A stretch of 64,000 bases of DNA from Actinomortierella ambigua (Eukaryota > Mortierellomycota > Mortierellomycetes > Mortierellales > Mortierellaceae): NCBI GenBank assembly GCA_016098155.1, contig JAAAJB010000081.1, positions 20,108 to 84,107 of the forward strand, read 5' to 3'. A program made the translations under genes and the position numbers. The notes beneath the pieces were generated by a model, which worked only from the letters and a program-made list of their open reading frames with translations, was not told the DNA's origin and made no database searches. This document shows, in pieces, positions 1 to 10,353 of this stretch. The first letter of the stretch is position 1, and the number at the start of each line of letters is the position of its first letter.

Positions 1-1825
1 ACTATCCTTGCCTCCTTCATTCAGACCTGGCGTCGTCGAGGCGGAAGCGCCGCCATTATAATTTTCGCCAAAGACACTACCAGAGGAAACCGCCTGCACC
101 AGCTTGCTCCGCTCGCGATCAAAGCTCTTCTCGACCCGACGCAACCGTTCTTTAGAATCATCTAGTTCGTCCGCCGTCTCCTGTAACCGATTCCGCGTCA
201 TCTCGAGCTCGTTGCGGAGCCTGAGCACTTGCTCTGTGAAATCATGACACTTGGCCTGCAACTGGTCGATATTACTCTGTCCCTTCTTGTACAGCTCCTC
301 GAGTTTGGTATGCTCTTCAGACAATTGGCGGACGGCACCACTCTCCTTGACTGATGGATCTGTTTGATGTGTACGATGCATGCATGAAAGGGTGATAAAA
401 AATAATGATGGTCAGCAACAGAAAAGAACGTAAAAAACAATAGAATTGTATCATCAAAAAAAGCCCTTTCTTGCATGCACAATGCCAGCGGAGTACTTGC
501 CAGAATCACGCAAAGACGCCCAAAATGACTCGCGCTGTTCCGACCATTGCTCGATCAGCTGGAGGAGTTTTAGAACGACTTGTTTTGTATACTCTGATCT
601 CTCTGTCAATGAAGTCTTTAATGCACCCTCTGTGATGTCCTTGATCTCTTTTCGTTCGGCTGTCTGCTCAGGTCCATTCAAGAGGAAGGAAGCAAAGCTA
701 GTGCCATCTGGATATAGAAGAGAGATAAAAGTCAGTTTCCCAATGTCAAAATCTGGCGCCATGCAAATGCAACATTTGTCCATGGCCTGGTCAACGACAA
801 ACAAAAAAGTGCTACCTTTCAAGATCAAATCCTCCGGTTCAAACTTGAGGTTGACTCGAGCCATAAGCATCTTTAGATCATCCAGAAACTATGTTGTTGG
901 AGCGGCACAATTGGAGGCACATGAAGGATAAAAGGAAGGAAGAAAGAAAAAGGTCCGGGTGGTAAATATGGGTCAGGTTAGCCAACACAAACAAAAGGCA
1001 AAAAAAAACTTTGGGGTGGGTGCACGAGGCGTAACAAAGATGTTCAATCAAAACTGAAAGATACGTACTTGCTCCCAATAAATGCTGATGGTGCTGAGGT
1101 GCGACTCGTAATCGGCTTGGCTCTTCTTCAAAGTCTCGATAGTTTCCTGTGCCCGGGCATTTTCACGTTTGTATTCTTGCATTTGCCGCCAGATGGCCTC
1201 CTTTTGAAAGTTGTGAAGAACCTCCTATCCAAGACAGCAGCATGAAAAAAGAAAAGGAAAAAAAAAGAAAAAAGGAAGGATGTGTTATTTTCAACATTGG
1301 AAGATGAGCAGGGCTTGGTGCTTTTATCACAAGAAGGAATGTCATCGTCCACGGGATGTCAGCCCTCTCTCTATATCTCAGGCGGCTTTGCTTAAATCTC
1401 TCGCATAGTAGCTCGATATTGAGATAAACATCCGAATACCACGCAGGGCAAAGTCGATTGCGCGGCTCTTGTTCCCTGGCATTATTCTTTTTATTTTTGT
1501 TTTCTTTCCGTATTGAAAAGGACAGAACCGGGTCACTTTCAGACCCGAGAAGGAGATAAACCCTCCCACTTGATGAAGCAATAAATTGTATATCCAGCAT
1601 TTGGTTGAATGGGGGTTGTAGACTTACTTCGGCTGGAGTCATGGCCTCGGTATCGTCCTTGATAGGGTTGGACTGAGCAGGGCTTGAGCTACCGATGAAC
1701 TGGCGCTTGTTGGAAGGAGGCTGAAAAGGACGAGGAGAGGCGCTATTGGTGGCAGCATGCTCTGCTGCAATAGGTATGCCTCCATCGTCAGTAAGACGAC
1801 GCTTACGGATGCTTATGTCTTCCAT
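1..1825 (-). CDS. BRE1: BRE1-type E3 ubiquitin ligase, N-terminal part (3' end outside window)
   Basis: In known family members this RING E3 monoubiquitinates histone H2B in the nucleus together with Rad6 and the PAF complex. The visible N-terminal half reads, after an ATG at 1825, MEDISIRKRRLTDDGG, a Ser/Pro-rich stretch, then the Bre1 signature FQKEAIWRQMQEYKRE followed by coiled coil and the SIYWEQ/LDDLKMLMARVN segment. Exons on the minus strand are 1628-1825, 1069-1224, 816-888 and about 497-707, then about 359 to the left edge, which is continuous coiled coil. The 708-815 intron is 108 nt and read-through in frame, so it is easily missed. The junction between 497 and 359 does not close in frame with the best-looking donor and acceptor, so either a non-obvious splice site or a base error is present. 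The C-terminal RING lies beyond position 1. An in-frame upstream Met at 1939 was rejected because the conserved basic start follows 1825. Confidence 0.85.
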
Positions 1826-2541
1826 TTTAGAAGCGGCTACGCTGTTATCCTTGGTTGGGCTTATGGTGGGCACACACTTCAATTTGGGGGACGTGGGTGG
1901 AGAATGAGATGGGTAGAGAGCGATCGAAAAAGCAATCAAAAGTAATCACAGTCTAGAAAATGCATCAACAATGAAGAAAGCGATCAGTAAAGCTGTACTC
2001 GATGAATGATGGACATTGGTGTCCATGGAGCGTGTATGTGAGTGAGTGAGAGAGTGAGTGGGAGTGAGAGTGAGAGTGAGAGCGAATGAGTATGCGAGTC
2101 AGTGAGTGTGAGTGAGTGTGAGCGAATGCAATAACATACCAACAACAACGATCGTTCTTTTGTTTTCAATACAAGTGAAAATGTAGGTGTTGATGAGGAA
2201 CAGGAGTGGAGAGTAAGAATGAAGACGAGGAAATGAAGTCGGGTTTAGAGACAGAGGAAGAGGGGGGGTGGTGGCAGTGGGGCAAGTGTGCAACGAAGGA
2301 ATCAATTATGGCAAGAAGCACAATAATAATAACAACGACAGAAGCAGCAACGACAGCCTAACAACAACAACAGCAGCAGCAGCAGCAGCAACAACAGCAA
2401 GAAGACAAAGAAGAAGAACAGGAAGAAGGTTGTCTCGCCATTCAGTCTTTCACTCTCTTTCTGTGAGAGTGTAAACAGACGACCCAAAACATTTTAGAGC
2501 AGAGGGCTGAGAGAGAGTGGCGACCCAGAGGTGCGACGATT

Positions 2542-2573
<32 letters not shown>

Positions 2574-3124
2574 CAGTCACTTAGCCCCCCACCCGTGACG
2601 TGGTATGGGGGGAGGGAGGGGGCACCAGCCAAGTCGAGGCAGCCCTCACTCTACTCACCTCTCCACCCAATAATAGGGCTCGCAGAGGGCCTCTAGAGTA
2701 ACATGTGTAGCAGCAGTGTGGTGCCAGCAGCAGCAGCAGGTGACCGATGACTGCTCCTTCGATACTTTGCCCTACTTTTGATGATTCCCGACCAATTTGT
2801 CTCAGATCGTCTGCAGAAACAAAACACCCTGTCTAAACACATCAGCATGACCCAAGCCCAAGGGACAACCTCCAAAGTCTGCTTTTTTTGTCCTTCTGCA
2901 CAGCGATTGGCGGCCACCAACATTTTTGGCGCCAAAAAAAAAAAGGTGCTATCTGTTCTCGAGTAGTCTCAGTTCTCTCTCCCTCTCCTCTCCGATTCCG
3001 TGCTCATTCATTCCACACACACACACACACAAAAGAGAGTACCACAAGGGCAGAACACAAAGAGAAAGTAACAGAGTAGCATCTTCGGTTAGGATTGTCG
3101 AGCCATAAACTCCGACTGACTTAC
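1826..3124. other. Region upstream of BRE1, low complexity, no firm gene
   Basis: This stretch holds simple-sequence blocks and no exon I can defend: a GAGTGA/GTGAGA tract at about 2037-2125, a CAG/CAA block at about 2355-2410, a GA tract at about 2545-2577 and a CA run at about 3013-3031. Hydrophobic or Arg-rich ORFs read from it are translations of these repeats. It may contain 3' exons of the candidate gene at 3125-3504 and the BRE1 promoter. Confidence 0.5.
2037..2125. repeat. GAGTGA/GTGAGA microsatellite-like tract
   Basis: Imperfect tandem repeats of GAGTGA and GTGAGA units run for about 90 bases upstream of BRE1. The antisense reading gives a Leu/Ser-rich pseudo-ORF, which is not coding. 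Confidence 0.8.
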
Positions 3125-3504
3125 CCCAGGCAGTGGGAACGAAAACGTAAAGAAAGGTGGCCATGTAGACTGTGTCATAGTTCTGCCGAGGTTGCTTGGA
3201 GACAAATGAGCAGAAGGAACAAATGAAGGAGAAAAAAAAAAAGAGGGCACAGAGACAAAAAAAAAGTTCCTCTGCTTGTTGGCCATGTGTAGGTGTGAGC
3301 AGCTCTGTGAACAAACAAAAAATAGGTGGAGATGAAAGAGCACAACAACACCTTCAACACGATCATTGTCTGTTACTTGTATATGGCTGATTGTTGGACA
3401 ACAAAGTCGAATTGATAATCAAGAAGCTGTTTGATCGAGAGAGAAACACCATTGGGCGTAGACAACTTTGAGGCCTTCTTATGGGCTTCGCTCCCTGCCA
3501 TCAT
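3125..3504 (-). CDS. Candidate 5' exons of an unidentified gene
   Basis: I do not recognise this gene. Minus-strand 3377-3504 reads as a clean first exon: ATG ATG, then MMAGSEAHKKASKLSTPNG, followed by an amphipathic stretch ending QQSAIYK at a GTAACA donor. Further down, about 3125-3197 reads NYDTVYMATFLYVFVPTAWG in an open frame and ends at a GTAAGT donor, which looks like a membrane-segment exon. The two frames do not join with the acceptors I can see, so an intermediate exon or a different acceptor is needed. No downstream exons could be followed toward BRE1. It might instead be chance coding potential; confidence is low. Confidence 0.3.
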
Positions 3505-4386
3505 GCCTCTGAATGAACACCCATTCTGTCAGTGAAGCCAGCAGAAGTGAGAGACCTTTTTTGTTTCTCACTCTCACACCCCTGTACGAAAACAGATTAA
3601 CCTTTCATAGGCAAAGACTACTACAGTTTGAGTTTGAGCCTGTTGAAATGGCAGAGGGACACCTTTTTCTTTGCGAGGTTTGCGGAGGTCCATTCGGTCT
3701 GCTCCGCTCACACAAGCAACATGTATCTTTTCCCTCAGTTGTCGCTGCATTATTGCTTGCGTACAACGGGTGTATTTTTCGACCTCTTGGTTTGGTACCA
3801 ATTTGAGCACCTGTTTTCCAGAGTTGGCAATCTCCTGTCACCTCTCCTTTTGTACGCCATGCACATACACAAAAATGAGGGGTGGTGGGTGGGTGGGTGC
3901 ACAAACGCAAAGTGCTGGACATCCAAACGCTTCGCCACGCGAACAACCTCCATTCCTTTGTCCTACTTTTCATAAAGACATGAATGACAGAAGGAGAAAA
4001 ATAAAACTCTATTGATCCCCAGGGACAGTGAATCATTGTTTTGGTCGCTTTACTCGCTTGCACGACAATACTAATCGCATCAAAGATGCACAACCTTTCC
4101 TTCCACCATCGGAGGCTCCCTGTTCTTGTTATCATCGCTAGCGAGAACACGCAAGAGTTTTTGTTGTCATTCTTGGCTGGACTTCTTGTTGAAGGTAGTG
4201 CGAGGCTAATCTCACGGCTGGTCACAGTCTTGTCGAAAACAAATCAGCAGTTCGCTCCCAGTTCAAAGTTGATGGGCAACTCTGTTCAAGACCGATGGGT
4301 CAACAGAAGGAGATCGGTCAATATATATCGAGCGAGAGCACGAACTTTGTCCCTATCCAAAGACCGACTTACTCCCTTTCATTGCT
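3505..4386. other. Intergenic region upstream of the carboxylesterase
   Basis: Several ORFs exist on both strands (for example minus 3605-4225 and plus 4041-4391), but none has recognisable domains, splice context or codon bias. I see no supported gene here. It probably contains upstream regulatory sequence for the esterase. Confidence 0.5.
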
Positions 4387-4392
4387 TATAAA
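4387..4392 (+). promoter_or_regulatory. TATA box of carboxylesterase gene
   Basis: TATAAA lies 224 bp upstream of the esterase ATG. It is followed at about 4405-4560 by a long C/T-rich tract, typical of strongly expressed fungal core promoters. Confidence 0.55.
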
Positions 4393-4615
4393 CCCGATCG
4401 TCCCACTCACTTTTTTTGCGCCTATCCACACTTTCCTTTCCTTCCGCTAACAAGAACCCACTCCTTCTCTTCCTTCGTCTTCCGCCTTCTCTACCTCCCT
4501 CCTCCCCTCCGCGCCCTTCCTGACTAACTGGTCCCTCAGCTACACGTCCCCCTTCACAGCTTCTTCAGCACGCTCCTCTTCCCTGTTGCTTCTTTGCTTT
4601 GTTTGATTGATCGTC

Positions 4616-7040
4616 ATGATTGCAAAGACCCTGACCCTCTCCTGCCTTTTGGCCATCGCTGCCGTTCAAACGACCTCGGCCCAGGTGTTGATCTCCAACG
4701 AGACTGACACTACCGCCACTCTCACACCTTCTACCACCACCCTGGCCACTCCCACCCCTCTGTCCGCCCCCACTGCTCAAGACACCTCCTCTGATGCTCC
4801 TGCCATTGATTTGCCTATCCTTAGCAGCGCTCATGTCCTTGTTGAGAACAACTTGGAGAAGGATGGTGCACCCTTCCCCTTTGTTATCCTCGAGAACCGT
4901 CGCACCGCCGGTCTTTCCAAGCTTGCGTGCGGTCGCTTGGGCGAGCTGCTCTACTCTGCCCAGAGCCCCTCCCTCGCCTCGGTGGGTGCGATGCTCAAGG
5001 CCAACGTTCCCACTCTAAAGGAGTTTTACGTTGACAACGGTCATGCGAACGACTCGTTCACCTCCAACTGCGACATCCTCACTGTCGACGATGCAGGCAA
5101 GGCCACCGTGTCCGAGGGTTCCTGCCTTCGCCTCCTCCCCTCGCTCTGCTCGAACGTGAACCACCACGGCCGTGTTACTGTCATGACCAAACTTGGTCTC
5201 ATCACTGGTGCTCGCGACCCCAAGGGCTTTCACTTCAAGTATGGTTCCAGGAAGGAGATGCAATGCTCTGAATATTATACTCTGTGGACAGAATCGAATG
5301 TCATTCCTCTCAGTTCTGCTGGACGTCCCATATGTTACAATTGACACATTTTTTTTTATTATTCTATCTTCTCATGAATGCTCCAATAACATGCGACATT
5401 GCTCAATAGGGGTATCCGCTATGCCAAGGCTCCTGTTGGTAACCTCCGTTTCGCTGCACCGCAGCCCATTACCACGTCATGGTTGAACACCATCGATGCC
5501 ACAAGCTATGGCTCGATGTGCCCTCAGGCAACCGGCGGTGAAGAAGACTGTCTTTTCATGAACGTCTTTACCCCTAAACTGAACGCCAACAAGTCCAGCC
5601 TCCTTCCTGTCATGTTCTAGTATGTGTTGATTTGTCTTGTTGTTGTAGGGCTCAATTTTCCCCTCCCTGGTCTTTATGTCCGCCAAACACGACATTCCAC
5701 CCTAAACGCTCTCCTTGTGCTATTTATTTTATTTATTTCTTTTTGAAAAAAAAAAAAATAGTATCCATGGAGGTTCGTTCACTTCTGGCACCGGTTCCGA
5801 CCCCGCCTTCTCGCCCGGCAACCTGTCGTCGCGCGGCCAGGTCGTGGTTGTGACGTTCAACTACCGTCTGGGAGTCTTTGGTTTCTTCGAGCGTGAAGAC
5901 GCAGGCGTGCCACGGACCCAGGTTCCCGGCAACCAAGGTGTTCGCGACATGTTGGTGGCCCTCAAGTGGGTGCAGGACAACGTCGCCAGCTTTGGCGGTG
6001 ACCCAAGCCGGGTGACCATCTTTGGCGAGTCCGCCGGTGGCCACGCTGTCCGCACGCTGCTCTCGATGCCCGAGGCCGCCAAGGGCCTCTTCCATGCGGC
6101 CATCTCACAATCGGACCCCATCGACCTGCCCTTCAACAAGGTCAAGACGGCCTCGACGGTCGTGAGCGGCGGTCTGATGACGCTCTTGGGATGCTCGGAC
6201 GTGGCCTGTGTCCGTGGCAAGAGCGTGCAGGAGATCATGAAGGCGCAGATCACCATCGTGACCCAGGCGATTGCGCTGGCGCCCGAGGAATCGTTCCTGG
6301 AACTCATCAAGCCGACCATCGACGGCATCCTGATCAAGAACCAGTTTGATCAGTTGATCGCCGGCAAGGACGGCGGCGTCATCAAGGTCCCGCTCATCAT
6401 GGGCACCATGAAGGATGAAGCCATTGGCTTCCTGCCTTCCCTGGGCCAATCCACCCCCATGCCCCAACCCGTCTTTGGCGTGACGCTGGCCACGATCCTC
6501 GGTTACCAACGGTCGATGGTGACGATCGGCTCGGGGCTGTACCCGATTGACCCGACCGACCCAGATGGCACCCGTCAGGAGGAAGGCGTCTTTGCGGCCG
6601 ACTACCTGTGGATCTGTCCGACACAGGCCATCGCGCGCGCGTACGCTGGCGTGTCGACCGTTTACCAGCACCAGTTTTCCAGGGCCTACAGCCCCGTTCG
6701 TACCCCGAACGATTCGTGCTATAACAAGGTCTGCCATGGCGACAGCGTCGCCTTGATGTTTGCCAGCCCTCCCTTGATCAACAAGCCCGACGAGTTGCCA
6801 TGGACGGCCGATGATGCGGCCATGGCTCGGGATGTCATTGACCGCTGGACTTTTTTCGCCCGCACCCTTGGCAACCCCAACCCGGCTGGCCGTGCCCCCG
6901 AGTGGCCCAAGTACACTGCTGCTGCGCAGAACGTCTACATGCACGACAAGACCCCCTCCATCAACGCCAATGGCCTGCGTCTCCAGTTCTGCGGCTTTAT
7001 CGAGCAGTATCTCAAGTTTGATTACCAGATCAAAGCCTAA
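4616..7040 (+). CDS. Secreted type-B carboxylesterase/lipase with extra N-terminal domain
   Basis: This is an alpha/beta-hydrolase of the carboxylesterase-B family, expected to be secreted and to hydrolyse carboxylic esters. The model is join(4616-5238, 5410-5619, 5762-7040), 703 residues, and both introns close in frame. It starts MIAKTLTLSCLLAIAAVQTT, a signal peptide ending near the AQ of TSAQ. The hydrolase core has FKGIRYAKAPVG across junction 1, EEDCLFMNVFTP, the oxyanion motif YIHGGS (about residue 280) across junction 2, FNYRLGVFGFF, and the nucleophile elbow GESAGG with Ser368. The likely catalytic His is H603 in CHGDSVALMF. Unusually, about 180 residues precede the family's normal start (TKLGLITG): a Ser/Thr-rich linker, then a Cys-containing segment of unknown nature. 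It converges with ARPC4 downstream. The substrate cannot be told from sequence. Confidence 0.92.
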
Positions 7041-7245
7041 TTTTACCCATCTCCCTTATAATTAAATCTACCAGACACTTCCGAGTGTAATCGAGCTTTT
7101 TATTTATCGTGGCTGTATGTTTTTTTTTCCATTGCTTGAGCGTGTAGGCCGGATATCACAAGATTTTCGGGGGGTCGGGGGTTAGGAAAGTAAGGTAAGG
7201 TAAGATAGGTCGGTGAGAGAGAGGGAAGGGGTTTAAAAGTGCCCT

Positions 7246-8525
7246 CTAGTTGAACTGGATCAGAAAGGAAGACAATGAAAAAATAGGCAATGATGAGTGA
7301 CCAATGCCCACATTGAAGATGTCCTGATACGTCATCATAATCCTAGAGTCGATCCATCTATGCTCACTTACCTGAGAAAGGTAGGACTCGGAGACAATAC
7401 GGGCACGAGCGTTGAGACTCAATTTCATCTCGCTGATCTCCTTGTCGACCTCCTCCATGAACTGAATGATAAAGTCGACCAACTTGTGCTTGTACATTTG
7501 CTCCGTGTGCGCGTTTGTGATCAAGAACGAGATATCATATCCCTAATGAGTGAAGGAGGAGAGAAAAAAAGTTAAATGGGAGGGTTCCTTGCATTTCATC
7601 GCCTCCTGAAATATAAAAAGCTTGGCACAGCCGAAGGAATCACATTCCACTCTTCTCAAACAATGGTATTTTCTTGAACAGTCTTTGCCCTACTCCTCTT
7701 CTCTCTCTCATACACACACACACATTCTTGTCCGGTATTAATCTCCATGAAAAAATAACAAAAAAAGAACCATACCTCTATCGGTTTCCGTCGCAGAATG
7801 ACAAAGCTTTCAGCCCGCTGCATCAAGAAGCGCGTAAACTTGTGGGCGAGGATGCGCTCAATCTCATCCGCCTGCTTGATCGCAATGCTGACACGCAGCG
7901 AGTTGACCGACGTCTCGATCAGGACCTTTTCCTTGTCGTTGCGGCTAATCACCAACGGATTGAGGAGAACTTCCTTGGATGCTCTATGGTCGAGGTGGTA
8001 GTGTTGCACAATACAAGTTAGGGGGGGGGGAAGACACCGCAGAATATAAAGTGGTGACAAGATGAATAGGGCAGCTTCCTTTTTTCCCGTATTCTTTCTC
8101 CTTACCTAGCCTCAACCTCTGGCTTGTTGTGACGCTCAGCAACCTGTGAGGAAAAGTTCTCGAGACACATGGCCGCCGTCAGAGTCTGGCGGACGGCATT
8201 CAGGTAGGGCCGCAACGTATTCGACTGAAAGAGCGAAGAGAAAAGGCGAAAAGAAAAAAGTTTGGTGGTTTGCTTAGTATTTCTCTGCTGCTCTTGAACA
8301 GTGGTAGCCGACATGATCACTCCCCTATATCCTGACGGGAAGACAAGTTGGTGGTTTGATAAAGGATAGTTGCTACGGGCAACTGTCACAGCCTCCAGGT
8401 CCAGGAACAGCCATGGCGGGGAGGGGAGAGGTCATCCGTCCATGAAATGCAGGTGATGACAAAGTCCACTGTATAAGCGTGCTGGACACAAGGTGACAGC
8501 AATAGAAACCAAGGTGGCGTACCAT
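7246..8525 (-). CDS. ARPC4: Arp2/3 complex subunit 4 (p20-ARC)
   Basis: ARPC4 forms the central dimer with ARPC2 in the actin-nucleating Arp2/3 complex, acting at cortical and endocytic actin patches. The model is complement(join(7246-7254, 7372-7542, 7776-7983, 8106-8224, 8523-8525)), 169 residues, the family's normal length. Every phase closes. Diagnostic stretches are [83 protein letters not shown] and [13 protein letters not shown]. The first exon is only the ATG, followed by a 298-nt intron; the last exon encodes just FN and the stop. The ATG-only exon is deduced from an ATG directly followed by GTACGC at 8520-8525, so an alternative start cannot be excluded. The gene converges with the carboxylesterase, with about 205 bp between stops. 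Confidence 0.95.
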
Positions 8526-8764
8526 GACAGGAAGTTTAGAGGAGAATGAAGTGAAAGTAGGGAAGCAAATTCGATGAAGTGCCATCAGCTTTTACGCGCG
8601 CATAGCTCTCTTCGAATATGTGACGTCGATGCAATTTTTGGCTGCACAAGGGTCGATCAAACGGTTGGAAGGTTGAACAATGAATCTATATTTTGCTCTG
8701 CAGGCATGATAATTTTTTTTTCTTGCTATTGTAATAATGCTAAAGACGCTTCTTATTTTTTTCC

Positions 8765-10108
8765 TTACTTCATGGCGACCAGCTTGACCTCAAAGGTCAA
8801 GGTGGCGTTGCGAGGAATGTCTGGTGGTGCACCCTGGGCGCCGTATGCGAGTGCTGGGGGGATGGTCAGGCGACGCTCACCGCCGAGCTGCATACCCTGG
8901 ATACCAATGTCCCAGCCCTTGATGACCTCGCCGCGGCCCAGGTTGAAGTGGAAGGGCTTTCCGCTGGTGTTCTTGTCAAAGACCTTGCCGTTGGTCAGGC
9001 GGCCGATGTAGCGCATGCCAATCTTCTTGCCAGACTTGGCGCGGGCACCATCGCCGATCTTCACGTCCTCGATGACCAGGCCGTTGGGAAGGACCTTCTT
9101 GTTGTCCTTCTTGGGCTCCTCCTTCTTGGGCTCCTCCTTCTTGGCCTCGGGCTTCTTAGCCTCAGGCTTCTTGGCCTCGGGCTTCTTGACTTCGGGCTTC
9201 TTCGCCTCGGGCTTCTTGGCCTCGGGCTTCTTGGCAGCCTCCTTGGCGGGAACGGCCTTGGCCTCGCTCACCTTTTGCTTCTTGGAGGGCTGGGCAACGG
9301 GAACAGGGATCTCCTCCTCCTCATCCTCGTCCTCCTCATCCTCCTCGTCCTCCTCATCGTCCTCGGCCTCAAAGTCGGGGTCCTCCTCTGAATCCTCATC
9401 CTCGTCAAACTGGGCAACACGCTTGGCGCCCTTGGTGACGATCACGTTCTCATCCTCCTCCTCATCATCATCCTCGTCGACATCCTCATCCTCGTACATA
9501 TCCTCGTCATCAAAGTCCATGCCCTCATCCTCGGGGAGGTAGTTGCCAGACAGATGAACCGAGTTGTCGCCCGAGACGGAGAAGGTGATCTCCTCGCCTT
9601 CGGTGAAGACGAGGTCCAGGTTCTGCTGCTCGACCTTGCCGGGAGTCAACGAGCACAGGATGAATGTCTTCTTGTTGACAGTGACACGGAGGCACGAGCG
9701 ACCAGGCTTGGTGGTCTCGTCCAAGGCAGCCTAAAAAAAAGTCCCACGAGCATGTGCCATCATGTTAGTCAATGATTATCATCAATTGAGGACGACATAA
9801 TCTATGGGGGGGGTGCTTTAGCGTGCAGCAGAAATGCCAGGGGTGGTGAGCAAGTGTGCATGGCATACCATCGACAGCTTGAACGAGTTGTCGACAATCT
9901 GCGTGTATGTCTTCTCAGGGAGGACCGTGAGGCCTATATGCAGCAGAAACGAAACAATTGGGAGGGAGGGAAAAGCAAAAAACGGCAAGGTTAGCTCCAA
10001 GAGGACGAATAGCAGTGCGCCCATTGAAGAGCAGGCTAGCATTTCAGGTAGTGTAGGCTACGGCAGTGCCACGAGAGCGTTACCCCAGAAACCGAGGATC
10101 TGATTCAT
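8765..10108 (-). CDS. FPR3/FPR4: Nucleolar FKBP-type prolyl isomerase with nucleoplasmin-like domain (Fpr3/Fpr4 type)
   Basis: Yeast Fpr3/Fpr4 are nuclear or nucleolar histone chaperones and proline isomerases; Fpr4 isomerises prolines of the histone H3 tail. The model is complement(join(8765-9730, 9869-9933, 10084-10108)), 351 residues. The N-terminus [18 protein letters not shown] through [20 protein letters not shown] is the nucleoplasmin-like fold. Long Asp/Glu-rich acidic tracts follow, then a basic spacer of tandem KKPEA units (about 9105-9235), then a full FKBP domain from [17 protein letters not shown] to the C-terminal FEVKLVAMK, including [12 protein letters not shown] and [14 protein letters not shown]. 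All splice phases close. The gene is divergent from NAP1, 245 bp away. Which of the two yeast paralogues it matches cannot be decided, as the duplication is yeast-specific. Confidence 0.94.
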
Positions 10109-10353
10109 GGTGTGAGGTGTTGTTTGAATGCAAAGGCAATAATGGCACGGCAGAAAAAAAAAAAAGAAAAAAAGACGTGGTCATGTTTGTTTTGTGGCAT
10201 CTATGATTGAAATTTCAAAGCAGTCACTCTCAAAAAAGAAGACCAAGAGCGTCAGAGCTTTTGAGGGCTGCTGAGGGTCAAAAAAAAGGACAGCGAACTC
10301 CCCTTCCTCTTTTTCACACAAATTCCCCTCCCTCCTCTCTTTTTTTCATCGTT
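10109..10353. promoter_or_regulatory. Shared divergent promoter of FKBP chaperone and NAP1
   Basis: Only 245 bp separate the ATG codons of two divergently transcribed histone-chaperone genes, so both 5'UTRs and core promoters must lie here. It contains an A-rich run at about 10151-10175 and a C/T-rich tract at about 10294-10350 just before the NAP1 ATG. No TATAAA is visible in either orientation. Confidence 0.6.

Noticed and set aside
2037..2577. CRISPR-like or regulatory array from regular repeats
   Set aside because: Units are 2-6 bases and contiguous without spacers: ordinary microsatellites in a eukaryotic genome.
6105..6944. 279-codon open frame antisense to the carboxylesterase
   Set aside because: Shadow frame of a GC-rich coding exon; His/Arg/Gly-rich with no domain, while the sense strand has a full catalytic domain.
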